Shown: one piece after another, positions 45,025 to 53,403 of the stretch
Layout of the letters: each line of letters opens with the position of its first letter
Numbering within the stretch: position 1 is the stretch's first letter
Source: a virus
IMG/VR virus record: IMGVR_UViG_3300024507_000369
Coordinates: 62,001-126,000 of that record
Reading direction: 5' to 3' (one strand)
DNA: 64,000 nucleotides
Program-made: the position numbers and the translations under genes
Notes under the pieces: model-generated
Told to the model about the DNA's origin: nothing
What the model saw: only the letters and a program-made list of their open reading frames with translations
The model's database searches: none

Positions 45025-45410
45025 TATTGACTAATCTCCACCTTCTTCCATTCTTGATTTTGCTCATCCCAGTTATAGATTGCTGGATTTTCTGGATCTC
45101 GCTCTGGCATGGGCACTGGAGATTCCCATAAACAAGTTGCCTCATTTAATCTCCAACTTTCATAAGGTTTTGGTGGAATAAAAGCATTTCTCATATCATC
45201 ATAAGTGTATCCAACTGATGGATAATTTTTCCTTAGACTGCCATTATAGCTTGCTTGTCTCCAGTTTGTATAATCTCCAAAGAGAGACTTGCAAAATGCA
45301 ATTCCTACTTCTTCAGATTCTTGACCATATTGGTCTCTACAATCATCGTTTCCGACAACGACTACACGAAGAACTTGATTTTCGTGATTAATTTCTGCAA
45401 AATGTGCCAT
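45024..45410 (-). CDS. conserved marine-phage protein (128 aa)
   Basis: MAHFAEINHENQVLRVVVVG, then GIAFCKSLFGDYTNWRQASY and KNYPSVGYTYDDMRNAFIPP followed by ESWRLNEATCLWESPVPM. From memory this is a very widespread marine phage protein, usually beside tail fibres, and likely virion-associated. Its exact function is unknown. SD AAGGAG lies before the ATG. Confidence 0.85.
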   Translation of the reverse strand: MAHFAEINHENQVLRVVVVGNDDCRDQYGQESEEVGIAFCKSLFGDYTNWRQASYNGSLRKNYPSVGYTYDDMRNAFIPPKPYESWRLNEATCLWESPVPMPERDPENPAIYNWDEQNQEWKKVEISQ

Positions 45411-45424
45411 ATTTTTCTCCTTAA

Positions 45425-46345
45425 TTAATTAAAACGAATAGAACCAGAAGTTGTAAATCTATAAACCCTATATCCGGAACGAGTTGGATTGGTTACAGTT
45501 CCACTTACTACAGTGGCAGCTGGATAACTGTCTTTGTATGCAATAATTACAATGCCAGATCCACCATTACCAGCAGGTTCTCCATTACTATATCTATCAT
45601 TTCCTCCACCACCACCTCCGGTGTTAACAGTTCCATTACCGCCAGCAACAGTATACCAATTACCATTACCACCACCACCTAATCCACCAGAAGTTTGTGA
45701 TTGGTATGGATGATATGCTCCACCACCTCCTCCACCACCATAATAAGTTTGTGTTCCTGTAATTGAATATTGGAGTCCATTTCCACCACTTCCACCATAG
45801 GTTTGACTTCCTCCATCAGCGCCAGCTCCGCCACCACCACCACCGCCACTATTTCCTTGTCCTCCATTATTTCCAGAACTAATTAAGAAAGCCGCAGTGT
45901 CTACAGAAGAAACGAAATTATAACTTGCAATTGATTGGTAAAGAGTTCCTCCAACACTACTAGAATTATTATTAGAAGCACCTCCTCCAGATCCGCCCGA
46001 TTTCCCACCAGTAGTTATGGATGCTCCACCGGAACCACTACCACCTCCACCACCACCTTGAGCTATTAATTTGGAAAAATATGAATCCGATCCAGTAAGT
46101 CCATCATATCGAGAACCAGACCAATTTCCTCCAGCTCCACCTGCACCAATAACTACTGAATAATCTGTTGCAGGAATAACCAAAGTATCTGAGGTATAGA
46201 CAACTCTACCTGCACCACCACCACCACCTAATGATACTCCACCCCCACCTCCACCACCTACTACCAAAATTTCAACAGGAATGGCTCTAGGATCTACTTT
46301 AAATGGTATTGTTCCCCCAAATCCAAATTGACTTAATCTACTCAT
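45425..46345 (-). CDS. glycine-rich fibre / adhesin (306 aa)
   Basis: More than a third of residues 30-260 are glycine, in blocks (GGGGGGGVSLGGGGGAGRVV; GGSGGNGLQYSITGTQTYYG) separated by Ser/Thr/Asn/Tyr loops. T4-like adhesins such as gp38 use glycine-rich loops to bind host receptors, so it may set host range. The C-terminus (SGYRVYRFTTSGSIRFN) closes the domain. Confidence 0.8.
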   Translation of the reverse strand: MSRLSQFGFGGTIPFKVDPRAIPVEILVVGGGGGGGVSLGGGGGAGRVVYTSDTLVIPATDYSVVIGAGGAGGNWSGSRYDGLTGSDSYFSKLIAQGGGGGGSGSGGASITTGGKSGGSGGGASNNNSSSVGGTLYQSIASYNFVSSVDTAAFLISSGNNGGQGNSGGGGGGGAGADGGSQTYGGSGGNGLQYSITGTQTYYGGGGGGGAYHPYQSQTSGGLGGGGNGNWYTVAGGNGTVNTGGGGGGNDRYSNGEPAGNGGSGIVIIAYKDSYPAATVVSGTVTNPTRSGYRVYRFTTSGSIRFN

Positions 46346-46376
46346 TTTATTTTTACTTTTATGCTGATTTAGTAGT

Positions 46377-46384
46377 TATTTAGT
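46377..46384 (-). promoter_or_regulatory. T4-type late promoter (ACTAAATA)
   Basis: On the minus strand, 32 bp before the ATG at 46345. Confidence 0.5.
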
Positions 46385-46411
46385 ATTAAAATCCAAATCA
46401 AATTTTCACAA

Positions 46412-47074
46412 TCAAGAATCAATTTCCACTATCAATCTTGGAACATCCTTTCTTGTAGCAAAAACATGATAAAAACAATTTATAGGAATTCCTGCTTTTG
46501 CTTGAAGATAAATTTTGTTGTCTTGTATTCTTTTTACTATAATATCCTGATGTGATCCAACGGGAGTTAATGATACTGTAATTGTATCACTATCTACAAG
46601 TTCTGTCCAGTATTCTGGCAACTCAATTACTGTTTGATTTAATGCTCTACCACGAACATAAACACCATTTTCTGGTCCTTCAAGGCAAGTATGAACTAAT
46701 TTTTTACCTGCTTTAGATGGGTGGTCAATTACAAAGTTTTTAATTGATGCTTGAAGAACTTTTGTCCTTACAACTTCAGCTTCAACATATTTTGCTTTTA
46801 AGAGTAAATCAACTCTTACAAAGCTTTGAAATCTTGAATATAATCTTGACCACAATGAATAAAGTGGTTGCGTTTTTGCGTCGGGATTTTTTAATTGCCC
46901 AATCATTAAAGATGCCTTTGCTGTGCTATGTTCTCCTGCTGCACCAACTTGAAATGGTCCTTCACAAAATCCAGACCCTCTTATTTTTTCATCAGCAACC
47001 CCAAGTGCTTTGGGGAAACCTGACCCAACCATCAATTGTCCACCAACTGCATTATCATCCATTAAAAATGCCAT
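46412..47074 (-). CDS. virion structural protein with conserved C-terminal module (220 aa)
   Basis: Start MAFLMDDNAVGGQLMVGSGF was chosen for the AAGGAG seven bases upstream; the longer frame overlaps the next gene. The N-terminus (GSGFPKALGVADEKIRGSGF) is fibre-like. The C-terminus (HPSKAGKKLVHTCLEGPENG, VYVRGRALNQTVIELPEYWT) is paralogous to the 44251 protein. Likely a tail component. Confidence 0.8.
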   Translation of the reverse strand: MAFLMDDNAVGGQLMVGSGFPKALGVADEKIRGSGFCEGPFQVGAAGEHSTAKASLMIGQLKNPDAKTQPLYSLWSRLYSRFQSFVRVDLLLKAKYVEAEVVRTKVLQASIKNFVIDHPSKAGKKLVHTCLEGPENGVYVRGRALNQTVIELPEYWTELVDSDTITVSLTPVGSHQDIIVKRIQDNKIYLQAKAGIPINCFYHVFATRKDVPRLIVEIDS

Positions 47075-47084
47075 AATTTTCTCC

Positions 47085-47750
47085 TTATTTGTTGTTTCTT
47101 GATTGTACAGATCTTCCGCCAACTTTAGAATCTTTGTTGGCAACAGAATCGCTTACCCCTCTAATTATTGGAGCATAAATTTCCATGACAGTATTTGCAA
47201 CAATTTCTGCTGTTCCCGGTGTCGCCAATTTATATAAAGATTTGGCATTAACTAAAACTTTTTTCGCATCTAATTCGATATTTTCGCTTGCATTGATGCG
47301 AATGTTTCCTTTGCTACCACCTTCACCAACAGCGACTAATTCGATATCAGTTCCTTGAAGTCTGAGTTTTCCGTTAGAAGCAATGATAGCAATACTACCA
47401 TTCCAAGAATGAATAAAAAGAGTCTCTTCAGATTCTGTTAAATCTTGTCCAGACTCAATAACAACTCTTCCTGGTGCCGTAATTTGACTACAACCTTTTC
47501 TTGGACCATCATTATCCAAAATGACAGAATGTCTGGCATCAAATGCCTGAACCATAACACCGGCAGTTACATCAGCATTTTTGTGAATGTGACCGAAACT
47601 AATCGACCCATGATCATTACCATACCTCATTGCAGTATAATTCTGCTTAGCAGTATTATTTCTTGAGATATTATCTGCAAGAAGTTCCTCTCTACCTGCT
47701 CTAGGCGGTGTTGCAACCTTTGTATTAAAAGTATTTTGGGCTGTTGCCAT
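47085..47750 (-). CDS. needle-like / spike protein (221 aa)
   Basis: The C-terminal half has repeated short strands (GNIRINASENIELDAKKVLV, then NAKSLYKLATPGTAEIVANT), like the triple-stranded beta-helix of T4 gp5C or VgrG spikes. The N-terminus (NTKVATPPRAGREELLADNI; SISFGHIHKNADVTAGVMVQ) may be the attachment part. I infer a stand-alone membrane-piercing spike next to a gp5-like hub that has no such C-terminus. A late box is 26 bp upstream. Confidence 0.65.
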   Translation of the reverse strand: MATAQNTFNTKVATPPRAGREELLADNISRNNTAKQNYTAMRYGNDHGSISFGHIHKNADVTAGVMVQAFDARHSVILDNDGPRKGCSQITAPGRVVIESGQDLTESEETLFIHSWNGSIAIIASNGKLRLQGTDIELVAVGEGGSKGNIRINASENIELDAKKVLVNAKSLYKLATPGTAEIVANTVMEIYAPIIRGVSDSVANKDSKVGGRSVQSRNNK

Positions 47751-47775
47751 TAGTAGTAAAAATTCAATATACTAT

Positions 47776-47783
47776 TATTTAAT
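47776..47783 (-). promoter_or_regulatory. T4-type late promoter variant (ATTAAATA)
   Basis: ATTAAATAATAG on the minus strand, 26 bp before the ATG at 47750. Confidence 0.45.
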
Positions 47784-47790
47784 AGGGTTA

Positions 47791-50700
47791 TTATTGCTCC
47801 GTTGTCGATTGCGGAGTTCCTGGAATATTGAGTCTTGGATTGTTACTATTAATATCAGTACCAGATCTCTGAATTGCGCTTGGAGCTGTAGTAACCTGAG
47901 CAGTAATGCTTTCTTGTAGAGTGTTGTAAACTCTGACTTGAGTTCCAACAGTCTTATAGAATCCAGCATATGGAATGCCATTATCGTAGTAAACGGCACC
48001 ATAGTATGCTCTTCCATCTACATATCCAGTTTGCTTGAGACCAACCAAATCTGTAACTTGAATTAATTTTTCTGGAATTTGTTGGACTTCTAATATTGGA
48101 TCTCTAACAACACGAAACACTGGTCTAAATGTGGCATTAACACCAGTTTCTGACTCAATAGTAATTTCTGGATATACATCAAATCCAATTCCCGGAGTAA
48201 CAACTGAAACTCCAACAATTCTACCAAAAGAATCGCAATTATAATCAAGCACTGCACCATTGCTCGGAGTAATTTTTATCTGATCAACCCCACAGTTATA
48301 ATTAATTCCCGAATTCTCTACAATAATTCTATCTAAAACAAGTAGAACTGTATATTCTCCACCTTGTGGTGGTGGAGGAGTATATCCATTTCCTGGATCT
48401 AAAATTTCTACTCTTTCAATAACTCCTCTACCACTTATTTTTTTCGCACATGGTGGTGGAATCAGAATTGCAGAAACTGCCATAGGATTGTCTGTCCAAG
48501 CAATTGTATCTGAAGAAGAACTTTGAATATCTTTACTGATGTATAGTGCAACTCCCATCGGATTCTTTTCAAAAATAAACTCATCGCGAATTTTTGCCTC
48601 AGACTTAGTATTCTGCAATATTATCTCAATAGTATGGTTTCCAGCTGTTGCATTAAATGTATATTGAACTTTTTGCCCAACAAAATCGGATGTGCTATAA
48701 ACTTCTACACCATCAACTTTAAATATGGCAGCATTATCTGCTTGAAAATTGAATTTATAAACTCCACCCTGAGGGAAATTAACATTAGTCCATTTTAATG
48801 TAAAATCTCCAATAATTGCTTCATCTTCTTGACTTATAGATTTAAAAACTTTTGGAGAAATAGAGAAGTCGTTCATGTATGTACTCCAACGACTATCCTG
48901 ATATTTAAAAAGTGTTGGACCGCTGTAGGTTACTCCATTTTTTGTAGTAGAACCTCCTGCTGGAGCTCCCGCTTCAACTCTAAAAATAAGATCATAAGTA
49001 TTTCTTCCCAAAGGAGTTCTTCTTCTATTTGAAGATTTAAAAATACCCGATGAAGCTGTAATTTGAATGTCGTCATTATCATTGTTGGTTGCAATGTAGT
49101 CTGCAAAAATTTTATTACTTTCACCTTCACCGGCTTCTTTTGCCTTAGTTCCGTTTTTAATTAATCCTTGCTCAACACTTTTAAATTTTGCAGAATTTTC
49201 TTTTGCAACTACTCTATAATTAATACCAGGTCTTACTTTTATTTTTTCCGTTCTTGTTTCTTTAACCTTTTGGGCACCCAAGATGGTAAATGAATCTTTA
49301 CCGTCTTCAGATGTAAATGAAAAGGATAAATCTCTTATTGCCCCTTCTCCATATACATTGAAAGAGACTTCTGTGCTCTGAGCGGCAGTTGGTGGAGATG
49401 CCCAATCTTGTGTACTAAAAACTTTAGTATCTACATATTTTTTTATTTCTTGTGGTTTATTGTTAACCTCAACTGTAATTGTATGTCTACCTTTAGTTAG
49501 ATATTTCTTTGCTAATTTTGGATTGGTTACATTAAATCCATCTAAAGTCGATACTTCTTGCCCATCGATTAATAATCTTCCAGTATTATCTCTGGTTCCT
49601 TTAACACCATAAAATCCAGCATAAGGAAGATCAACTTCCCAAGAATTACTGAAAGTAACTCCTGCAGTATCGCTTCCCGGAGTATTGAGAGGAAGAACCG
49701 GAGATATTGCATATCTATTCATGAATGGACTCCAAGCATTTCCTCTGGTAAATCTCACTGGATACCATTTTTGAGAAGAACCCGGAAATCTGGTAGACCA
49801 AATTGGATTAGGTGGACATCTTCCAGTTTGTATTGGTGGTTGCTCTTGAGGGATGTTTGGCATTGGAGCAACCATAGATAAAGAAACTCCCATTGGATTT
49901 TCATTCCAAGATTTTGGAGAAATTGTAGTTTCTGTCTGGGAAGTTACTGCGGATCCTGGAACTTCAAAGGTAAGATCATAAGTGTTTCTTCCGTAAGGTG
50001 TCTTTCTTCTATTCGAAGATGTAAAAGTTCCTAAAGAAGTGGTAACCTGAATATCATCATTGTCATTTCTAGTTGAAGTATAATCCGCAAAAATTTTGTT
50101 ACCATTACCCGCAGGAAGTTCCTTACTTTTTACCCCATTTCTAACTAATCCCTGCTCAACTCCTTTAAATTTTGTAGAGTCCTCTTTTGCCTTTACTTTG
50201 TATTTTACTCCAGGTCTTACCTTTATCTTCTCTATTCTTGTTTGTCTGTTGCTCTGAGCCCCTAAGATAGTAAATGAATCTTTGCCGTCTTCGGATGTGA
50301 ATGAAAAAGATAAATCTCTAAAGGCACCCTGACCATATACTGTGAAATCTACCTCAACAAAATTTGGTTTAGTGGTAGTTGTAGATTCATATATTTCCTG
50401 ATTACGCAATTCAACTCTTATTATATGACTTCCTTCTTGAACTGTTTTTTGGATTGGTTTTGGATTTTCTGCAAATCCATTTAACTTGCCAACTTGATTA
50501 TCGTCAATAAAAAGAGTTGCAATATTATCACAATTGCCTCTAAAGATATATTCTCCAGTAATCGGAAAATACTCTTCCCATTCTAAATTAAAAACAAGAC
50601 CACTATAATCACTTCCCTTTAAATCGGATGGAGGAACTGGAGAAACTGCATATTTGTTCATATGCTCTCCCCATCTCGGGAAGGTAACTTGATTTACTTC

Positions 50701-51420
50701 GTAAATTTCTCCATTAGAGTCTGTAATTGACCTTGGATTAGTTTGTCTCGAAGTCCAGTAAGGATTTTTTAATACGCTTTGGTATAAATCAATCTCTCTT
50801 CTAATGGGGTCTTCGGTTATTGATGTGTATCCAGATGGATCCCATCTACCAAGATTTTCGCCATTTACTCCAAAAGATTCTCCATATCCAACATCAGTAT
50901 CTTCGCATAATTCATATTCCTCAAAATCTTCTTCTCCCTCAAATACTTCTATTTGGTCTGGAGTTTCTCCAAGAATAGATCTTAAAACAGTTCCGTTGCC
51001 AAATAAACAATCATCCTTTGCAATAGTGATTGGTGGATACTTATATCCATGACCACCTCTAACAACATCAACAGCAAGTAAAGAACCGTCTCTACCAATA
51101 ATAGGATTTGCTGCAGCACCTACACCATCTCCACCAAAAAATATAATTTTTGGGGGTCCACACTCACGGTAAGATTGAATTCCGTCACATTCTCCAGTTG
51201 CATTGAGTAAGTCGTTAGGAGTTAAATCATTAACTTCATTGATATTCAGATATCTAATGTTATTATTGCCATCAGTAAAAATAAAAGTTGTTCCTGGATT
51301 ATCTTTAGCGTAATTATTTGCTTCACAAATAGTTATTTCCGTAATATATCCAAAGTTTGGGTCTACATATCCGACTTTAATATCATCTTTTGTTGGATTA
51401 GAAAATAAATTAAAAGTCAT
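47791..51420 (-). CDS. large structural protein with internal duplications (1209 aa)
   Basis: Two near-copies of a unit: a PA14-like sugar-binding-type sandwich (GEYIFRGNCDNIATLFIDDN near residue 300, and GFYGVKGTRDNTGRLLIDGQ near 600) followed by RDLSFSFTSEDGKDSFTILG (about residues 370 and 700) and SSNRRKTPYGRNTYDLTFEV-type ends. A third, partial copy of the sandwich is near residue 900 (GVYKFNFQADNAAIFKVDGV). The N-terminus and the YGAVYYDNGIPYAGFYK end are unique. Likely a fibre or baseplate protein binding cell-surface sugars. Confidence 0.75.
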   Translation of the reverse strand: MTFNLFSNPTKDDIKVGYVDPNFGYITEITICEANNYAKDNPGTTFIFTDGNNNIRYLNINEVNDLTPNDLLNATGECDGIQSYRECGPPKIIFFGGDGVGAAANPIIGRDGSLLAVDVVRGGHGYKYPPITIAKDDCLFGNGTVLRSILGETPDQIEVFEGEEDFEEYELCEDTDVGYGESFGVNGENLGRWDPSGYTSITEDPIRREIDLYQSVLKNPYWTSRQTNPRSITDSNGEIYEVNQVTFPRWGEHMNKYAVSPVPPSDLKGSDYSGLVFNLEWEEYFPITGEYIFRGNCDNIATLFIDDNQVGKLNGFAENPKPIQKTVQEGSHIIRVELRNQEIYESTTTTKPNFVEVDFTVYGQGAFRDLSFSFTSEDGKDSFTILGAQSNRQTRIEKIKVRPGVKYKVKAKEDSTKFKGVEQGLVRNGVKSKELPAGNGNKIFADYTSTRNDNDDIQVTTSLGTFTSSNRRKTPYGRNTYDLTFEVPGSAVTSQTETTISPKSWNENPMGVSLSMVAPMPNIPQEQPPIQTGRCPPNPIWSTRFPGSSQKWYPVRFTRGNAWSPFMNRYAISPVLPLNTPGSDTAGVTFSNSWEVDLPYAGFYGVKGTRDNTGRLLIDGQEVSTLDGFNVTNPKLAKKYLTKGRHTITVEVNNKPQEIKKYVDTKVFSTQDWASPPTAAQSTEVSFNVYGEGAIRDLSFSFTSEDGKDSFTILGAQKVKETRTEKIKVRPGINYRVVAKENSAKFKSVEQGLIKNGTKAKEAGEGESNKIFADYIATNNDNDDIQITASSGIFKSSNRRRTPLGRNTYDLIFRVEAGAPAGGSTTKNGVTYSGPTLFKYQDSRWSTYMNDFSISPKVFKSISQEDEAIIGDFTLKWTNVNFPQGGVYKFNFQADNAAIFKVDGVEVYSTSDFVGQKVQYTFNATAGNHTIEIILQNTKSEAKIRDEFIFEKNPMGVALYISKDIQSSSSDTIAWTDNPMAVSAILIPPPCAKKISGRGVIERVEILDPGNGYTPPPPQGGEYTVLLVLDRIIVENSGINYNCGVDQIKITPSNGAVLDYNCDSFGRIVGVSVVTPGIGFDVYPEITIESETGVNATFRPVFRVVRDPILEVQQIPEKLIQVTDLVGLKQTGYVDGRAYYGAVYYDNGIPYAGFYKTVGTQVRVYNTLQESITAQVTTAPSAIQRSGTDINSNNPRLNIPGTPQSTTEQ

Positions 51421-51424
51421 TATT

Positions 51425-53155
51425 CTATGAATCCGATTTTAAATCTTCTTGATTTTGTCCAGGAGAAGCAAATGGTTTAGCTGGTTCTGGAGTTATTTTT
51501 GTGGTTGGGTTTTGTGCCTTAGAGTCAACTTCACCAACTCTTGGTTGTTGAGAGTTTGCTGCTGCACCACTTCCATTTTGGATGATAAAATAATCTGATG
51601 CAGGACAACTTGGAGTTAACTCACATCCAAAAATATTTAAAGATATATTTCTGAAACTTAAAGCTGAAGTAATACTTCCAGTTACATCTCCTATTAAATT
51701 TTTCTTATCTTTTACAAACTTGGTAATTTCTCCAATTCCAGACAATATATCATAAAGAAAATTATTCACATTGTCTAATATTTTAGTAACTGTCTTATTT
51801 ATTTCTGGCATCTGTCCGGATATTATATTTCCAGTTAATCCTTCTACGGAGCAAATTGGAGTTGTTGGGGTCGATGGTTTTGTTTTTATCGGCAATTCTT
51901 TTTTTAATTGACCGTTCAAAAATCCTCTTATTTGATCACACAAATTATTGGTTATTTTACTGAATAAACAAGTAATTAATTCGGTTATTCTTTTTTTTAC
52001 ATCAAAATACTTATTCCTTTGATTTGGTGGTATCAAATTTACAGTTTTTGCTAAAGATTTATTAATCTGTTTCATTATATATTCCATAATCTTATCAAAG
52101 ATTATTTTCATGTATTTTGCAATTTCACATGCAAAATTGTTAATCAATTCTTGTATCTGGCTAAAAATTAAAGAAACTGCATCAACATAACTTTGGACAG
52201 CATTCAAAATCTTATCAATATCCTTCGTTAGGTTTTCTAAAGCAACTTGAATTGCTTTTAATGCAGATTTGACTTTATCGCATGGTGAAAGAATAGCAGT
52301 CTTTCTGTGATAATAGTCATTTCTAACAATATCCGCTTTTGACTGCTCATGAACAGCATCTACATTTTCCTTTGTTGCTCCAGGTTTTGTGGGAGATGTT
52401 GGAGAATTTGCTGCTTCACATCTTGCCTTAATTCCATTTTGAACTGCTGTTTTTACAAAATTAATAAACTCTGGAGTTCCGCGAGTTAGATTTCTTGCCT
52501 CTGCTTCAGCAGAAGCACTTTGAATATCTCTTAATTGGAAAGAAGTTGGTTGCCTATCTCTTCTTAATCCATATTGGTCTACTTGAACTCCCGGTGGAAT
52601 ATCAGCACATTCTTGAGATGTATCTTGGTCTTTTGGTTTGGTAATTACAAGACCTTCATCCGGAACTTTAATATATGGATCTTTATTACCATCAGCAGGA
52701 TTTGCATATCCGCTTACAGCAAGACTTCCTGGTTGAGTGTTTGTTACCTTGCTACCGCCAATTGATGTTGCAAGTTGCGTTTGTGCATTATTACCAAGAA
52801 CTCCCATGATAACAGGAACTTGCTGATCCTGTCCATCAAGGAAAAATCCAAAAACAAACATCCCCTGCCTTAATGCAGAGGTTGCTCCTGCATTTGCTTG
52901 TCCTCCACCACCAGTCACGGGATACATTACCTGTGCCCAAGGAAGGTCTTGAGAACTTATTTCTTCTTCACCTTGATCATGAAGACCTATAATTCTAACT
53001 TTATATCTGCGAGATTGTCCAGATATTTGCTCTTTAGACTCAAATTTGCTTGAGAGCATATTATCTCTCCAAGTGGAATCGCTGGCAATTTGCCCTATCC
53101 ACCAATTGAAATGTGCTCCAAGAAATCCTGGATTAAATAAGGTTCCTTCAGACAT
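51425..53155 (-). CDS. baseplate hub gp5-like protein (576 aa)
   Basis: N-terminal OB-fold features: FNWWIGQIASDSTWRDNML, YKVRIIGLHDQGEEEISSQD, LPWAQVMYPVTGGGG and MFVFGFFLDGQDQQVPVIMG, matching gp5-type hub domains. T4 gp5 continues with a lysozyme and a beta-helix; neither is seen here. The middle is a coiled coil (ALENLTKDIDKILNAVQSYV; LINNFACEIAKYMKIIFDKI). The ATG overlaps the CP12 stop (TGATG). Confidence 0.78.
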   Translation of the reverse strand: MSEGTLFNPGFLGAHFNWWIGQIASDSTWRDNMLSSKFESKEQISGQSRRYKVRIIGLHDQGEEEISSQDLPWAQVMYPVTGGGGQANAGATSALRQGMFVFGFFLDGQDQQVPVIMGVLGNNAQTQLATSIGGSKVTNTQPGSLAVSGYANPADGNKDPYIKVPDEGLVITKPKDQDTSQECADIPPGVQVDQYGLRRDRQPTSFQLRDIQSASAEAEARNLTRGTPEFINFVKTAVQNGIKARCEAANSPTSPTKPGATKENVDAVHEQSKADIVRNDYYHRKTAILSPCDKVKSALKAIQVALENLTKDIDKILNAVQSYVDAVSLIFSQIQELINNFACEIAKYMKIIFDKIMEYIMKQINKSLAKTVNLIPPNQRNKYFDVKKRITELITCLFSKITNNLCDQIRGFLNGQLKKELPIKTKPSTPTTPICSVEGLTGNIISGQMPEINKTVTKILDNVNNFLYDILSGIGEITKFVKDKKNLIGDVTGSITSALSFRNISLNIFGCELTPSCPASDYFIIQNGSGAAANSQQPRVGEVDSKAQNPTTKITPEPAKPFASPGQNQEDLKSDS

Positions 53156-53367
53156 CAATCCTCGTAAATTCTACATTCCAGAGCATTTGGGTTATCATTA
53201 CAATAAAGTTCTAACCCAGTAGGGTCATGATCATCATCTGGATGGTTTTTAACCCATCTTTCTAAAGATTCTAATTCATCTTGAGCATGTCTTCTTGATT
53301 GCGAAGACACTGTTGGGTCGTCAAGAATTTTTCTGTCATGCTTAATGTGTTGTTCTACATTATCCAT
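53155..53367 (-). CDS. cp12: CP12-like Calvin-cycle regulator
   Basis: A 70-residue protein whose end DPTGLELYCNDNPNALECRI (then YED) matches the C-terminal half of CP12, with the C-x8-C redox pair. CP12 binds GAPDH and PRK and switches off the Calvin cycle in the dark; cyanophages use it to redirect carbon toward pentose phosphate. The N-terminal Cys pair of host CP12 is absent, as in phage versions. The late box GTTAAATA is 25 bp upstream. An auxiliary metabolic gene inside a structural cluster. Confidence 0.88.
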   Translation of the reverse strand: MDNVEQHIKHDRKILDDPTVSSQSRRHAQDELESLERWVKNHPDDDHDPTGLELYCNDNPNALECRIYED

Positions 53368-53391
53368 AGTAGAATTTTTTTATGCTATTAC

Positions 53392-53399
53392 TATTTAAC
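53392..53399 (-). promoter_or_regulatory. T4-type late promoter variant (GTTAAATA)
   Basis: GTTAAATAGTAATAGC on the minus strand, 25 bp before the CP12 ATG; upstream it lies just after the stop of the hub gene. Confidence 0.45.
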
Positions 53400-53403
53400 A
53401 ACT

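Noticed and set aside
47775-48017. 80-residue frame overlapping the end of the 1209-aa gene
   Set aside because: Lies fully in another frame of a clear long gene and is low-complexity; a shadow.
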